Of a stretch of 64,000 bases of DNA, positions 49,894 through 59,172 are shown piece after piece. A program made the position numbers and the translations under genes. How positions within the stretch are numbered: the stretch's first letter is position 1; each line of letters opens with the position of its first letter. The DNA is from Nocardioides astragali. GTDB taxonomy: Bacteria > Actinomycetota > Actinomycetes > Propionibacteriales > Nocardioidaceae. The stretch spans positions 62,001 to 126,000 of the forward strand of contig NZ_JAFMZM010000005.1 in NCBI RefSeq assembly GCF_024436375.1. The letters are read 5' to 3'. A model generated the notes under the pieces. It saw only the letters and a list, made by a program, of their open reading frames with translations. It made no database searches and had not been told where the DNA came from.

Positions 49894-51463
49894 CGACGCG
49901 TCCCGTCACCGAGAAGCGCGCGTTGTCGTCCAGCGGCTTTCCACCGCAGGCGAGCACGGTGCGCTTGTTGCACTTGAAGCGCGTGGAGCCGTTGACCAGG
50001 GTGACTGACACGGCACCCACCTTGCGGTTGTCGAAGCTGACCTTGATCCGGCCGTCGCCGCCGCGGTTGAGCCTGACCAGCTTGACCTGGCGCTTGCCGT
50101 TGGCGAGGTGGACGATCACGACCGCGGAGGGTGAGGTGCTCTTGACCGGACCGGTGACGGCCACGGACAGCTTCCACTTCTTCGCGCCCAGGCCCTTGCC
50201 GGGGACGTAGACGTACGAGGCAGAGGCCAGGTGGTCGATCTTGGTGGCGTAGCGCTTGGTGCGCTTGCCCTTGCTCAGCTTCTTGGCGCCGCGGACCTTC
50301 GGGAAGGCGTACTCGGCGCCCTCGGGGTACGTGGCGGCAGGCGTCAGGTTGCCGGCGGCGAACTTGGCGTAGACCTTGGTCAGGCCGCCCTTGCCCTTCA
50401 GCACCTTCTGCAGCGCGGTGATGCTGTACTTGCCGCCGTCGCTCTTGAGGGAGCCGGCCTGGTCCCAGGCCTTCTTGACGATGCCGACGCCGTACCGCGT
50501 GGAGAGGTACTCCCAGAAGATCCAGTTGCCGTACTGGAAGCCGGCGTTGCGGCTGAAGGCGTCAAGCGGGACGTAGGGCGCGTAGATCTGGCTCCAGGGG
50601 AAGTACTGGCGGTTGTCGTTGACGTCGGTGGCGAGCCGCTCCTCCATCCAGGTGGCGGTGGACTCCATCATCCACGGGTCCTCGGCGTAGTCGTAGGCGT
50701 ACTGCACCGCGTGGAAGAACTCGTGGGCGGCGGTGACCCGCAGGTTGCCGTCGGGCGTGCCGGTCGGGAACTGGGCCGCGGCGAAGTCGTTGTCGAGGAC
50801 GCAGTAGCCGTAGGCAGTGCGCTTCTTGACGCGCTTCTCACCGGCGCAGAAGCCGTAGATGTCGCCGCCGAGGTCCTTGAGGTAGACGTCGAAGAGCGGG
50901 CTGCCGCCCTTGGCCCCGTCGGCCAGCGGCGGGCGGAAGCCCATCTGGTCGACCTCGGAGGTCCACACCGAGTCCATGACCGCCAGGTTGTGCGCTGCCC
51001 ACTCCGCGGAGGGCGGGGCGTCAGGGCCGGAGGCGACGTAGTGCAGGCACAGCCGCGTGTTGCAGAGCGGAGGCGCCTCGGGGGCGGTGTAGCCGAACCC
51101 CTGTGGGTCGCCGGCGCCGTCGGTGGGCCTGGCGAGCATCGCGTCGGCCTGGCGGCGCTCGGCGCCACGCAGCTCGGACTTCTTCAACCAGAGGTCGCGC
51201 AGCACGAGCGTCGCGGACGGGTCGCGGGGGAGGGCGTTGCCGCTCATCACCCGGCGCGCGGTGGCGAGGGTCTCGGAGGCGCTCGCGGTCTCCAGACGGT
51301 CAAGCTCCGGCTCGGGAGCGAGCTCCAGGGCCTCGGCCGGGTCCAGGACGCCGGTGGTGCCGGGGCCGGTCTGACGCTCGTGGTCGGCGGCGACGGCGGG
51401 TGCGGAGAGAGCCGCGCCGCCCATCAGTGCCAGAGCCACAGCTGTGGTGACGAGTCTGCGCAT
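49883..51463 (-). CDS. Secreted zinc metalloprotease, MXAN_6640-like
   Basis: 526 residues from ATG 51463 with GAGGGG before it; ATGs at 51475 and 51484 are weaker. Signal peptide ~1-26 (TTAVALALMGGAALSAPAVA). Zincin motif TAAHEFFHAVQY with His247, Glu248 and His251, and a downstream MMESTATWMEE whose Glu267 is the likely third ligand. Several cysteines occur as pairs in the catalytic half. The C-terminal ~120 residues form a beta-rich domain with a GGDG loop. Extracellular; substrate unknown. Matches actinobacterial MXAN_6640-type putative metalloproteases by motif. Confidence 0.78.
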   Translation of the reverse strand: MRRLVTTAVALALMGGAALSAPAVAADHERQTGPGTTGVLDPAEALELAPEPELDRLETASASETLATARRVMSGNALPRDPSATLVLRDLWLKKSELRGAERRQADAMLARPTDGAGDPQGFGYTAPEAPPLCNTRLCLHYVASGPDAPPSAEWAAHNLAVMDSVWTSEVDQMGFRPPLADGAKGGSPLFDVYLKDLGGDIYGFCAGEKRVKKRTAYGYCVLDNDFAAAQFPTGTPDGNLRVTAAHEFFHAVQYAYDYAEDPWMMESTATWMEERLATDVNDNRQYFPWSQIYAPYVPLDAFSRNAGFQYGNWIFWEYLSTRYGVGIVKKAWDQAGSLKSDGGKYSITALQKVLKGKGGLTKVYAKFAAGNLTPAATYPEGAEYAFPKVRGAKKLSKGKRTKRYATKIDHLASASYVYVPGKGLGAKKWKLSVAVTGPVKSTSPSAVVIVHLANGKRQVKLVRLNRGGDGRIKVSFDNRKVGAVSVTLVNGSTRFKCNKRTVLACGGKPLDDNARFSVTGRVVTR

Positions 51464-51527
51464 GGTTCCCCTCATGGTTGTCATCTCGAAGAGAGACCCT
51501 AACCCGTGCCGGGGACAGCCAAACGCA

Positions 51528-51932
51528 TCACAGGTCGGCGATGTGCTCGATGATCGCCGTGGTGGAGATCGCCGGAGTGCGCTCGAGGTAGACGACCTCG
51601 CACACGTCGTCGAGCTCGTCGAACTTCCCGGCCCAGTCGTCGCCCATGACGAGGACGTCGGCGCCGTGCTCGAGGATGTAGTCGCGCTTCTGCTCCAGGC
51701 TCTCCTCGACGAAGACCTCGTCGACCACCTTGAGGGCGGCCACGATCGCGAGCCGCTCCTTCTCGCTGAAGATCGGGGCGCGGCCCTTCTTGCGCTCGTT
51801 GAGGGCGTCGGCGGACACGCCGACGACGAGCCGGTCGCCCAGTGCCGCCGCGCGCTCCAGCACGCGCAGGTGCCCGACGTGGAACACGTCGAACGTCCCG
51901 AAGGTGATCACGGTGCGAGGCATGCGCGGCAT
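51528..51932 (-). CDS. Adenylyl/cytidylyltransferase, TagD-like
   Basis: 134 residues from ATG 51932 (131 from ATG 51923; neither has a clear ribosome site). Nucleotidyltransferase motifs: TFGTFDVFHVGHLRVLERA (HxGH), RKKGRAPIFSEKERLAIV, and the C-terminal ISTTAII (variant of ISTTxI). Members make CDP-glycerol or related activated alcohols for wall teichoic acids. Divergent from the DUF445 gene. Confidence 0.87.
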   Translation of the reverse strand: MPRMPRTVITFGTFDVFHVGHLRVLERAAALGDRLVVGVSADALNERKKGRAPIFSEKERLAIVAALKVVDEVFVEESLEQKRDYILEHGADVLVMGDDWAGKFDELDDVCEVVYLERTPAISTTAIIEHIADL

Positions 51933-51976
51933 TCTGGCACGCTGAATCTGATGGGCAGTGGGGGAGGATGGCACCC

Positions 51977-53275
51977 ATGCCCCGCCAGGCCACCGCCACA
52001 CCTCCCTCACAGCAGCCCCGCATCTCGCTCATCGTGCCCGACCCGGGCGCGGACGAGGAGCGGCGCCGCGGCCTCCGCCGGATGCGTACGGTCGCCGTCG
52101 GGCTGCTGCTCCTGGCGGCCTGCGTGTACGTCGCCACGCTGGGACGCGAGGGCTTCTGGGGCTTCGTCAACGCGGGCGCCGAGGCGTCGATGGTCGGCGC
52201 CATCGCCGACTGGTTCGCGGTCACCGCCCTGTTCAAGCACCCTCTGGGCCTCCCCATCCCGCACACCGCCCTGGTGCCGAAGCGCAAGGACGAGCTCGGC
52301 AAGGGGCTCGAGGAGTTCGTCGGTGAGAACTTCCTGCAGGAGGACATCATTCGCGAGCGGGTCGCCGCCGCGGCGATCTCCGCGCGCGTGGGCGACTGGC
52401 TGTCCGACCCGGCCAACGCACGCCGCGTCGTCGACGAGGTGTCCGACGTGGCCGCGATCGCGCTGGGCAAGGTTCGCGACGACCACATCGCCGACCTGGT
52501 GACCGAGGCGCTCGTGCCGCGCTTCCGCGAGGAGCCCATCGCGCCGCTGCTCGGCACCACGCTGATGGAGGTGCTGCGCGACGACCTGCACCACGGCCTG
52601 GTCGACCTGGCGCTCGAGGAGATGCACCGCTGGCTCGTCGACAACCCCGAGACCTTCTCGCGGGTCCTGGGGGAGCGGGCGCCGTGGTGGGCCCCGCCCA
52701 AGCTCAACGACGCGGTGACCACCCGGATCCACGTCGAGGCCGTGGCCTGGATCGAGGACATCCGGGCCGACCCGCAGCACCGTGCGCGCGATGCGCTGGA
52801 CTCGATGCTGGGGCAGCTCGCGCGGGACCTCCTCAACGACGAGGAGACCCAGGCCCGGGCCGAGGCGTTCAAGGTGCGCCTGCTCGACCACCCGCAGGTC
52901 GTGACCACCGCGATCTCGCTCTGGAAGGCCATGCGCTCGGCCCTCCTCGGCTCCATCCAGGACCGCGAGGGCGCCGTGCGCCGGCGACTCCTGGTCGAGC
53001 TCAACCTCTTCTCCCAGCGGCTGCGCGAGGACGCGGCGCTGCGCGAGCGCCTGGACCGCACGGCGGCCGAGCTGACCGTCTTCGTGATCGAGCGCTACGG
53101 CGCCGAGCTGACGACCGTGATCACTCACACCATCGAGCGCTGGGACGGCAAGGAGGCCGCCCGCCGCATCGAGCTGCACGTGGGTCGCGACCTCCAGTTC
53201 ATCCGGATCAACGGCACCATCGTCGGCGGGCTCGTGGGCGTGCTGATCCACACCGTGAGCCTGCTGGTTGACTGA
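51977..53275 (+). CDS. DUF445 family membrane-associated protein
   Basis: 432 residues from ATG 51977 (GGGGAGG at 51961; an ATG at 51968 is too close). One N-terminal membrane helix (~38-55), the conserved AEASMVGAIADWFAVTALFKHPLGLPIPHTALVP region split across ~65-98, long helical middle, and a C-terminal hydrophobic helix (GTIVGGLVGVLIHTVSLLV). Widespread in bacteria, function unknown, probably envelope linked. The next gene (S4 domain) overlaps or abuts its stop. Confidence 0.85.
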   Translation: MPRQATATPPSQQPRISLIVPDPGADEERRRGLRRMRTVAVGLLLLAACVYVATLGREGFWGFVNAGAEASMVGAIADWFAVTALFKHPLGLPIPHTALVPKRKDELGKGLEEFVGENFLQEDIIRERVAAAAISARVGDWLSDPANARRVVDEVSDVAAIALGKVRDDHIADLVTEALVPRFREEPIAPLLGTTLMEVLRDDLHHGLVDLALEEMHRWLVDNPETFSRVLGERAPWWAPPKLNDAVTTRIHVEAVAWIEDIRADPQHRARDALDSMLGQLARDLLNDEETQARAEAFKVRLLDHPQVVTTAISLWKAMRSALLGSIQDREGAVRRRLLVELNLFSQRLREDAALRERLDRTAAELTVFVIERYGAELTTVITHTIERWDGKEAARRIELHVGRDLQFIRINGTIVGGLVGVLIHTVSLLVD

Positions 53276-53279
53276 GCAC

Positions 53280-53537
53280 ATGCCCCCCGAGACGCCTGAG
53301 CCCGTGGACGTCCCGATCCGCGACGAGTCGATCCGGCTCGGCCAGTTCCTCAAGCTCGCCAACCTGGTGGAGACCGGAGCCGAGGCGAAGCCGGTGATCG
53401 CCGACGGCGCGGTCTCGGTCAACGGCGAGGTCGAGACGCGCCGCGGCCGCCAGCTCGTCCCGGGCGACGTCGTCACGTTGGGCGGGCTGGCGGCCAGGGT
53501 CGCCACCGGGGAGGTCGAGATCGACGTCCCCTGGTGA
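53280..53537 (+). CDS. S4-domain RNA-binding protein, YbcJ-like
   Basis: 85 residues from ATG 53280; a TTG at 53268 would add four codons and overlap the DUF445 gene. One S4 domain fills the protein: IRLGQFLKLANLVETGAEAK, VIADGAVSVNGEVETRRGRQ and the end VVTLGG. Small free-standing S4 proteins bind structured RNA (ribosome or tRNA). No partner domain is fused. Confidence 0.85.
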   Translation: MPPETPEPVDVPIRDESIRLGQFLKLANLVETGAEAKPVIADGAVSVNGEVETRRGRQLVPGDVVTLGGLAARVATGEVEIDVPW

Positions 53538-53556
53538 GGGGCGGTGAGGCGAGCGC

Positions 53557-54360
53557 CTACTTCACTTCTCGGTGCAGCACGCGGTAGGTGCCGATGGCGA
53601 GGGGGAGCAGCACCCAGACCGCACCGGCGGTCGCGAGCTGTGCCCAGTCCTTGTCCGCCATCTCGCCCGCGAACAGCGGACGGGTGACCGAGTCCAGGTC
53701 GAGCCACGCGCCGATGTCTGCCAGCGAGGCGATGACCTGGGTGGCGATGGTCCACGCGGTGGGCAGCACCAGCACGGACACGATGGCCACCGGTGTGTTG
53801 AGGAACAGCAGGCCGAACGCCACGCCCTGAAGGACGTAGACCAACAGAGCAAGGAGCACCCCGCCGGCCGCGGGTGCCCGGAGGTCCCAGGCACCGCCAC
53901 CCGCCAGGTTGGCGAGGGCCGCGGCGACGAGGGCCGAGGCGAGGACCACGAGCGCGAGGAGCAGGGCGGCGAGCGCCTTGGCGAGCACCACCCGGCCCCG
54001 GTGGGGCTCCAGGGTGAAGGTGACCAGCCCCGTGCGCTGGCTCCACTCGGCGGTCGCCGCCATGATCCCGAGGACCGGCAGCAGCAGGGCCAGTGGCAGG
54101 CTCGCGAGCTCGAGCAGGCTCCGGAAGGTGGCGTCCTCGTCGGGACCCCAGATCACGAAGGCCCCCAGCACGATGGCGGCCAGGGCCGACATCACGATGA
54201 CCAGCCAGCGACCGGAGCGGGTGTCGACCATCTTGCGCAGCTCCGCGTGGAGGGTGCGGCCGAACGGCACGCCGGGCCGTCCGGGCAGTGCGGCGGTGGA
54301 CGGACTGTCGCCCGTGCTCGGACCCCCGGCGGCCGTGGGGGCGACGGTGTCGGTGCTCAT
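53557..54360 (-). CDS. ABC transporter permease (ABC-2 type)
   Basis: 267 residues. About six hydrophobic helices follow a Pro/Ser/Ala-rich N-terminus (1-35) and a short cytoplasmic piece, RTLHAELRKMVDTRSGRW. The E(L/M)RK(M/L) element before helix 1 is typical of CcmB/YhfR-type export permeases. Coupled to the ATPase by an ATGA overlap. Exports a drug, peptide or lipid; substrate not readable. Confidence 0.86.
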   Translation of the reverse strand: MSTDTVAPTAAGGPSTGDSPSTAALPGRPGVPFGRTLHAELRKMVDTRSGRWLVIVMSALAAIVLGAFVIWGPDEDATFRSLLELASLPLALLLPVLGIMAATAEWSQRTGLVTFTLEPHRGRVVLAKALAALLLALVVLASALVAAALANLAGGGAWDLRAPAAGGVLLALLVYVLQGVAFGLLFLNTPVAIVSVLVLPTAWTIATQVIASLADIGAWLDLDSVTRPLFAGEMADKDWAQLATAGAVWVLLPLAIGTYRVLHREVK

Positions 54361-55253
54361 GCTGCGTCTCCTTCGCGTGAGGTGGCGGCCGTGAGGCCGA
54401 GGAACATCTCTTCGAGGCCCTCCGAGCCCCCCGACCGGAGCTCGAGGAGCACCATGCGCTCCTCGGCGGCGATCTCGCCGACCACGCGGGGGTCGGCGTC
54501 GACGACCAGGCCCGAGCCGGTCCGGGTCACGGGGACCTCGGCGGCCTCGAGCAGGGCGGCGAGCCGGGCGTCGTCGGTGGAGCGCACGGTGGTGCCGCCG
54601 CGCTCGAGCAGCTCCTCCTTGGTGCCCATCGCCACGATCCGGCCGCGGCCGATCATGACCAGGTCGTCGGCCACGATCTGCACCTCGTGCAGGAGGTGGC
54701 TGGACAGCAGCACCGTTCCGCCGCCATCGGCGAAGCGCCGCAGCAGGCCGCGCATCCAGTGGATGCCCTGGGGGTCCAGACCGTTGGCCGGCTCGTCCAG
54801 GATCAGCACCTGCGGCTCACCGATGAGGGCTGCGGCGATGCCGAGGCGCTGACGCATGCCGAGCGAGTAGTTGCGGACCCTGCGGCCCGCCTCCTCGTCG
54901 GTCAGCCCGACGAGCGCGAGCACGTCCTCGACACGGGACCGCGACACCCCCACCGAGATGGCGGCGACCCGCAGCACCTCCCGACCCGTACGGCCGGGGT
55001 GCTGCGCCGACGCGTCGAGCATGACGCCGACCTGTCGGCCGGGGTTGTGCAGCTCGCGATAGGGCTGGCCCAGGATGGTGGCCCGCCCGGAAGTGGCCGG
55101 GGTGAGCCCGGTCATCATCCGCATCGCCGTGGACTTGCCGGCGCCGTTGGGCCCCAGGAAGCCCACCACGCTGCCGGGGCGAACCCGGAAGGAGATGTCG
55201 TCGACGGCGGTGAACCCGCCGTACCGCTTGGTGAGGTTCTCGATCGTGATCAT
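54357..55253 (-). CDS. ABC transporter ATP-binding protein
   Basis: 298 residues from ATG 55253 (the reading that adds 14 codons upstream lacks a ribosome site). Walker A GPNGAGKST, signature YSLGMRQRLGIA, Walker B VLILDEPANGLDP, and H-loop LLSSHLLHE. C-terminal ~70 residues fold separately, as in DrrA/BcrA-type exporters. With the permease it forms a homodimeric exporter. Divergent from the kinase gene by ~138 bases, a typical kinase-exporter layout. Confidence 0.93.
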   Translation of the reverse strand: MITIENLTKRYGGFTAVDDISFRVRPGSVVGFLGPNGAGKSTAMRMMTGLTPATSGRATILGQPYRELHNPGRQVGVMLDASAQHPGRTGREVLRVAAISVGVSRSRVEDVLALVGLTDEEAGRRVRNYSLGMRQRLGIAAALIGEPQVLILDEPANGLDPQGIHWMRGLLRRFADGGGTVLLSSHLLHEVQIVADDLVMIGRGRIVAMGTKEELLERGGTTVRSTDDARLAALLEAAEVPVTRTGSGLVVDADPRVVGEIAAEERMVLLELRSGGSEGLEEMFLGLTAATSREGDAA

Positions 55254-55391
55254 GGCTCCAGCCTCGGCGAGCAGCGGCGGCGCGACATCGTGCACAGGGG
55301 TCTACCGGGTCCGACCTCGGTATCGATGGTGGCGGCAGGACGACACCTTGGTCGGACGCGGTGACGCTCCGGGTGGACCTACCCTCGGGCC

Positions 55392-56570
55392 ATGCCACCC
55401 CTGGAGGACGATCGGACCGGCCGGTTGGCGTCCGCGTGGCGCTACGTCCTGGCGCTGTCGATCAGTGCCCTCGCCTGGTCGGTGACGTTCTTGTCGGCGA
55501 CCGACGCCGACCGCGGTCAGGCGCTGGTGGCCTGGTTGCTGTCCGGCGACCTCTTCCTGGGGCTGGTCTCGTTCGTGCTGATCCGGTGGCGCCACCGGCG
55601 ACCCACGTGGGTCGCTCTGGTGCTCGGGGCCTTCTCCTTCGTCTCGATCTCCACCGCCGGACCGGCGCTGTGGATCATCGGATCGCTGGCCTCACACCGG
55701 AGGTGGCGGCTGCTGGCCGTCGCGGCCCCCCTCAACCTCGTGGGCGGCGTGGTGCAGGAGCGCATCAGCATGGCCGAGGACACGCTGCCCCTGTGGGCCT
55801 CGATCGCCTTCGGCGTGCTCGTGGTGGGCATCGTGGACGCCACCGGCTACGCGATGAGCTCCCAGCGCCAGCTGGTCGAGTCCTACCGGGACCGGGCCGT
55901 CACCGCCGAGCGGGAGCAGCGGGCCAGGGTCGCGCAGGCCCAGGCCGCCGAGCGCACCCGCATCGCACGCGAGATGCACGACGTGCTCACCCACCGGATC
56001 TCATTGGTCGCCATGCACGCCGGCACGCTGAGCTACCGCAGCGACCTCTCGGCCGACGAGCAGGCGACCGCCGCCAGGTCGATCGAGGAGAACGCCCACC
56101 GGGCGCTCTCGGACCTGCGCTCGGTCCTGGGCGTCCTGCGCGACCCGACCCGCCCGGGGGATGCTCCCGAGCGCCCCCAGCCCGACCTCCGCGACGTCGC
56201 CGGTCTGGTCGAGGAGGAGGTGGCGGGCGGGATGCGCGTACGCCTCGACAACCGGGTCGCGGCAGAGGTGCCCGCCGCCACGGGCCGTACGGCCTACCGG
56301 ATCGTGCAGGAGGCGCTCACCAACGTGCGCAAGCACGCCACCGGGACGACCGTCACGGTCGACGTCGACGGAACCCCGGACGACGGGCTCGTCGTCGCCG
56401 TGCGCAACGCCCCACCGGTCGGCCCGTCGCCCGCCCCCGCCCTGCCGGCCTCGGGTCTCGGGCTCCTGGGGCTCGACGAGCGGGTGGCCCTCGTGGGTGG
56501 CCGGATCGACCACGGGGCCGACGCCTCGGGCGGCTACGTGGTCCGCGCCTGGATACCGTGGCAGTCGTGA
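55392..56570 (+). CDS. Sensor histidine kinase, NarL-type (HisKA_3)
   Basis: 392 residues. Four to five membrane helices in the first ~150 residues, no large outer domain, so it senses the membrane or a membrane partner. HisKA_3 motif ERTRIAREMHDVLTHRISLV with His196, then a GHKL ATPase (RIVQEALTNVRKHA; GLGLLGLDERV). DesK/LiaS-like layout. It is divergent from the ABC exporter and probably controls it in response to its substrate. Confidence 0.9.
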   Translation: MPPLEDDRTGRLASAWRYVLALSISALAWSVTFLSATDADRGQALVAWLLSGDLFLGLVSFVLIRWRHRRPTWVALVLGAFSFVSISTAGPALWIIGSLASHRRWRLLAVAAPLNLVGGVVQERISMAEDTLPLWASIAFGVLVVGIVDATGYAMSSQRQLVESYRDRAVTAEREQRARVAQAQAAERTRIAREMHDVLTHRISLVAMHAGTLSYRSDLSADEQATAARSIEENAHRALSDLRSVLGVLRDPTRPGDAPERPQPDLRDVAGLVEEEVAGGMRVRLDNRVAAEVPAATGRTAYRIVQEALTNVRKHATGTTVTVDVDGTPDDGLVVAVRNAPPVGPSPAPALPASGLGLLGLDERVALVGGRIDHGADASGGYVVRAWIPWQS

Positions 56571-57244
56571 GCTCGGTCCCCGCCCCTGTCGCGCTGGCCG
56601 TCGTCGACGACGACCCGATGGTGCGCGCAGCGCTCGGCATGATGCTGGGTGGCGGCTCCGGGATCACCGTCGTCGCGGAGGCCGGCGACGGCGAGGAGGC
56701 ACTCCACGTGGTGCCCGACTCCGGGGCCGATGTCGTGCTGATGGACATCCGGATGCCCGTGCGCGACGGACTCAGCGCGACCGAGGAACTGCTCCGGACG
56801 CACCCGCACCTCAAGATCATCGTGCTGACGACGTTCGACACCGACGACATGGTGCTGCGCGCCCTGCGGATCGGTGCCGCGGGCTTCCTGCTGAAGGACA
56901 CCCCGCCGGCGCGGCTGGTCGAGGCCATCCGGACGGTGGCCGCTGGTCACCCGATGCTCTCACCGAGCGTGACCGCCCAGCTCATCGCGGCGGTCACGCG
57001 CACGGACGCGACCCAGGCGTCCCGGGACCGGGCTCGGGCGGCGCAGTCAGCCCTCGCCGGACTCACCGAGCGAGAGCGGGACGTCGCGCACGCCGTGGCA
57101 CGCGGCCTCAGCAACGCCGAGGTCGCGGCCGAGCTCTTCATGGGGGTGCCGACCGTCAAGACCCACGTCGGGCGGCTGTTCAGCAAGCTGGGCGTGGACA
57201 ACCGGGTCCAAGTGGCGATCCTGGTGCACGAGGCCCAGGGCTGA
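56567..57244 (+). CDS. NarL/LuxR-family response regulator
   Basis: 225 residues from a GTG overlapping the kinase stop (GTGA). Receiver with VVDDDP (Asp14-Asp16), phospho-acceptor Asp60 (VLMDIRMPV), Thr/Phe region VLTTFDTDD and Lys in FLLKDTPP. LuxR HTH at the C-terminus: LTERERDVAHAVARGLSNAE, VKTHVGRLFSKLG. Unlike the fragment at 37632 it is complete. Cognate regulator of the kinase and likely of the exporter. Confidence 0.94.
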   Translation: MSSVPAPVALAVVDDDPMVRAALGMMLGGGSGITVVAEAGDGEEALHVVPDSGADVVLMDIRMPVRDGLSATEELLRTHPHLKIIVLTTFDTDDMVLRALRIGAAGFLLKDTPPARLVEAIRTVAAGHPMLSPSVTAQLIAAVTRTDATQASRDRARAAQSALAGLTERERDVAHAVARGLSNAEVAAELFMGVPTVKTHVGRLFSKLGVDNRVQVAILVHEAQG

Positions 57245-57265
57245 GCCGCCCGACTGGAGCTGCGC

Positions 57266-57640
57266 TCAGCGGACCTCGAGCAGGTCCACCACGAAGATCA
57301 GGGTCTCGCCGGGCTTGATCGCGCCGCCCGCGCCCCGGTCGCCGTAGCCCAGGTGCGGCGGGATCACGAGACGACGGCGACCGCCGACCTTCATGCCCTG
57401 CACGCCCGTGTCCCAGCCTGAGATGACCTGGCCGACGCCCAGGCGGAACTGCAGGGGCGTGCCACGGTTGTAGGAGGCGTCGAACTCCTCGCCCGAGGAG
57501 TGCGCGACGCCGACGTAGTGGACCGAGACGGTCGAGCCGGACGTGGCCTCGGCCCCGTCGCCCTCGACGAGGTCGGTGACCTCGAGGTCCGTGGGCGCCT
57601 CGCCCATGTGGGGGTCGACGTCAGGCTTCTGGTCGCTCAC
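57266..57640 (-). CDS. FKBP-type peptidyl-prolyl cis-trans isomerase
   Basis: 124 residues from a GTG with GGAG before it. FKBP fold: VSVHYVGVAHSSGEEFDASY, GQVISGWDTGVQGMKVGGRR and IPPHLGYGDRGAGGAIKPGE, then LIFVVDLLEV. The first ~18 residues are acidic and disordered. Cytosolic foldase. Convergent with the response regulator gene. Confidence 0.92.
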   Translation of the reverse strand: MSDQKPDVDPHMGEAPTDLEVTDLVEGDGAEATSGSTVSVHYVGVAHSSGEEFDASYNRGTPLQFRLGVGQVISGWDTGVQGMKVGGRRRLVIPPHLGYGDRGAGGAIKPGETLIFVVDLLEVR

Positions 57641-57668
57641 TTCGTGCTCCGATCGGGGGGTGTGCTCG

Positions 57669-58103
57669 TCAGGTCTGGTGGACGTAGTGGTCGAGCTGGT
57701 CGCGCTCGAACTCGAGCTCGCCGATGCGGCTCTTGACCACGTCACCGATGCTGATGATGCCGGTCAGCTTTCCGTCGGCCACCACCGGGACGTGCCGGAT
57801 GCGGTGCTCGGTCATGGTCTGCATGAGGTCGGTGACGCCGTCCTCGCCCGCGCAGGTGCGCACGTCGGAGGTCATGATCTGGCTCACGGGCGTGTCGAGC
57901 ACGGACTCGTCGGCGTGCAGGCGGCGTACGACGTCGCGCTCGCTCACGATGCCCGAGACCTGCTCGCCGTCCTCGCTCACCACGAGCGCACCGACGTTGT
58001 GCTCGGCGAGCAGCGCGATCAGCTCGCGGACGGTGGCGTCAGGGCGGACGGTCACCACGGCCTGGCTCGGCTTGCCGTGGAGCACGTCGTTGATCTTCAT
58101 CAT
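57669..58103 (-). CDS. Two-CBS-domain protein
   Basis: 144 residues from ATG 58103 (GAGAGG before it). Two CBS motifs: VTVRPDATVRELIALLAEHN...GIVSERDVVRRL and CAGEDGVTDLMQTM...GIISIGDVVKSRI. The C-terminal ~15 residues form a helix (ELEFERDQLDHYV). Binds adenosyl compounds (AMP, ATP, NADH) as a sensor; partner unknown. Similar to the mycobacterial hypoxia-responsive Hrp1 layout, though without the extra cysteines. Confidence 0.88.
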   Translation of the reverse strand: MMKINDVLHGKPSQAVVTVRPDATVRELIALLAEHNVGALVVSEDGEQVSGIVSERDVVRRLHADESVLDTPVSQIMTSDVRTCAGEDGVTDLMQTMTEHRIRHVPVVADGKLTGIISIGDVVKSRIGELEFERDQLDHYVHQT

Positions 58104-58222
58104 CTGCACCTCTCGTCCGGATGCGTCGGGGATTGCGTCCGACTGTGAGGTCACCGTAGCCAAGCGCGGCAACGGGGAACAGGTCCCGTCCCATCCCGCG
58201 CGGGTCGGGCCGTCGGGAAGGG

Positions 58223-59131
58223 TCAGTCAAGGACGGGTGGGGCCTGCCTGTCACGCAGGCTGCTGACCGAGCCGGGGCCGCGTCGGGGTACGTCGGGGTC
58301 GGTGTCGTCGTCGCCGAGCGAGCCCAGGAAGGACAGGGCTGCGTCGTGGAGGTGGCCGTTGGAGGCGAGCGCGTTGCCGCCCCAGGGCCCGTCGGTGCCG
58401 TCGAGCGAGGTGAAGCGTCCGCCCGCCTCGCGCACGATCACGTCGAGCGCAGCCATGTCGTAGAGCTCGAGCTCGGGCTCGGCCGCGATGTCGACGGCGC
58501 CCTCGGCCAGCAGCATGTAGGACCAGAAGTCGCCGTAGGCGCGGGTGCGCCAGCACCGTCGAGACAGGGAGATGAAGTCGTCGAGCCGGCCGCGCTCGTC
58601 CCAGCCGGAGAGGGAGGAGTAGCTCAGCGACGCGTCCTCGAGGCGACGTACGTCGGAGACCTCGCACCTCGTCGCCTTGAGCAGCGACCGTCCGGTCCAG
58701 GCGCCGTTGCCCGCCGAGGCCCACCAGCGTCGCTGGAGCTGGGGTGCGGAGACCACGCCGAGGACCACCTCCTCGTCGACGGCGAGCGCGATCAGGGTGG
58801 CCCAGACGGGGACGCCGCGGACGTAGTTCTTCGTCCCGTCGATCGGGTCGACGATCCAGCGCCGCTGGCTGTGACCGGTGGTGCCCTGCTCCTCGCCGAC
58901 GACGGCGTCGCGGGAACGGACGCGCGAGAGCGTACGGCGGATGCCCTCCTCCACCGCGGAGTCGGCGTCGGTGACCGGGGTGAGGTCCGGCTTGCTCATG
59001 ACGTGGAGGTCGAGCGCCTTGAAGCGGGCGACGGTCAACGAGTCCGCGTCGTCGGCGAGCACGTGGGCCAGACGGAGGTCGTCGGTGTAGTCGATCGAGC
59101 CTCGTGGGTTGGAGGAGCCGGTGATGGGCAT
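58223..59131 (-). CDS. hisN: Inositol-monophosphatase-like phosphatase, probable histidinol-phosphatase
   Basis: 302 residues from ATG 59131. Mg-binding motifs: GEEQGTTG, WIVDPIDGTKNYVRG and ELELYDMAALDVIVREAGG. The sequence fits the HisN branch that removes phosphate from histidinol phosphate in actinobacteria, though inositol or fructose bisphosphate cannot be excluded. C-terminal ~30 residues are acidic and not part of the fold. Divergent from the DUF2231 gene by 41 bases. Confidence 0.83.
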   Translation of the reverse strand: MPITGSSNPRGSIDYTDDLRLAHVLADDADSLTVARFKALDLHVMSKPDLTPVTDADSAVEEGIRRTLSRVRSRDAVVGEEQGTTGHSQRRWIVDPIDGTKNYVRGVPVWATLIALAVDEEVVLGVVSAPQLQRRWWASAGNGAWTGRSLLKATRCEVSDVRRLEDASLSYSSLSGWDERGRLDDFISLSRRCWRTRAYGDFWSYMLLAEGAVDIAAEPELELYDMAALDVIVREAGGRFTSLDGTDGPWGGNALASNGHLHDAALSFLGSLGDDDTDPDVPRRGPGSVSSLRDRQAPPVLD

Positions 59132-59172
59132 GTCCACAGGCTATTGCCAGCAACGGGTCCTAGGGTGCACCC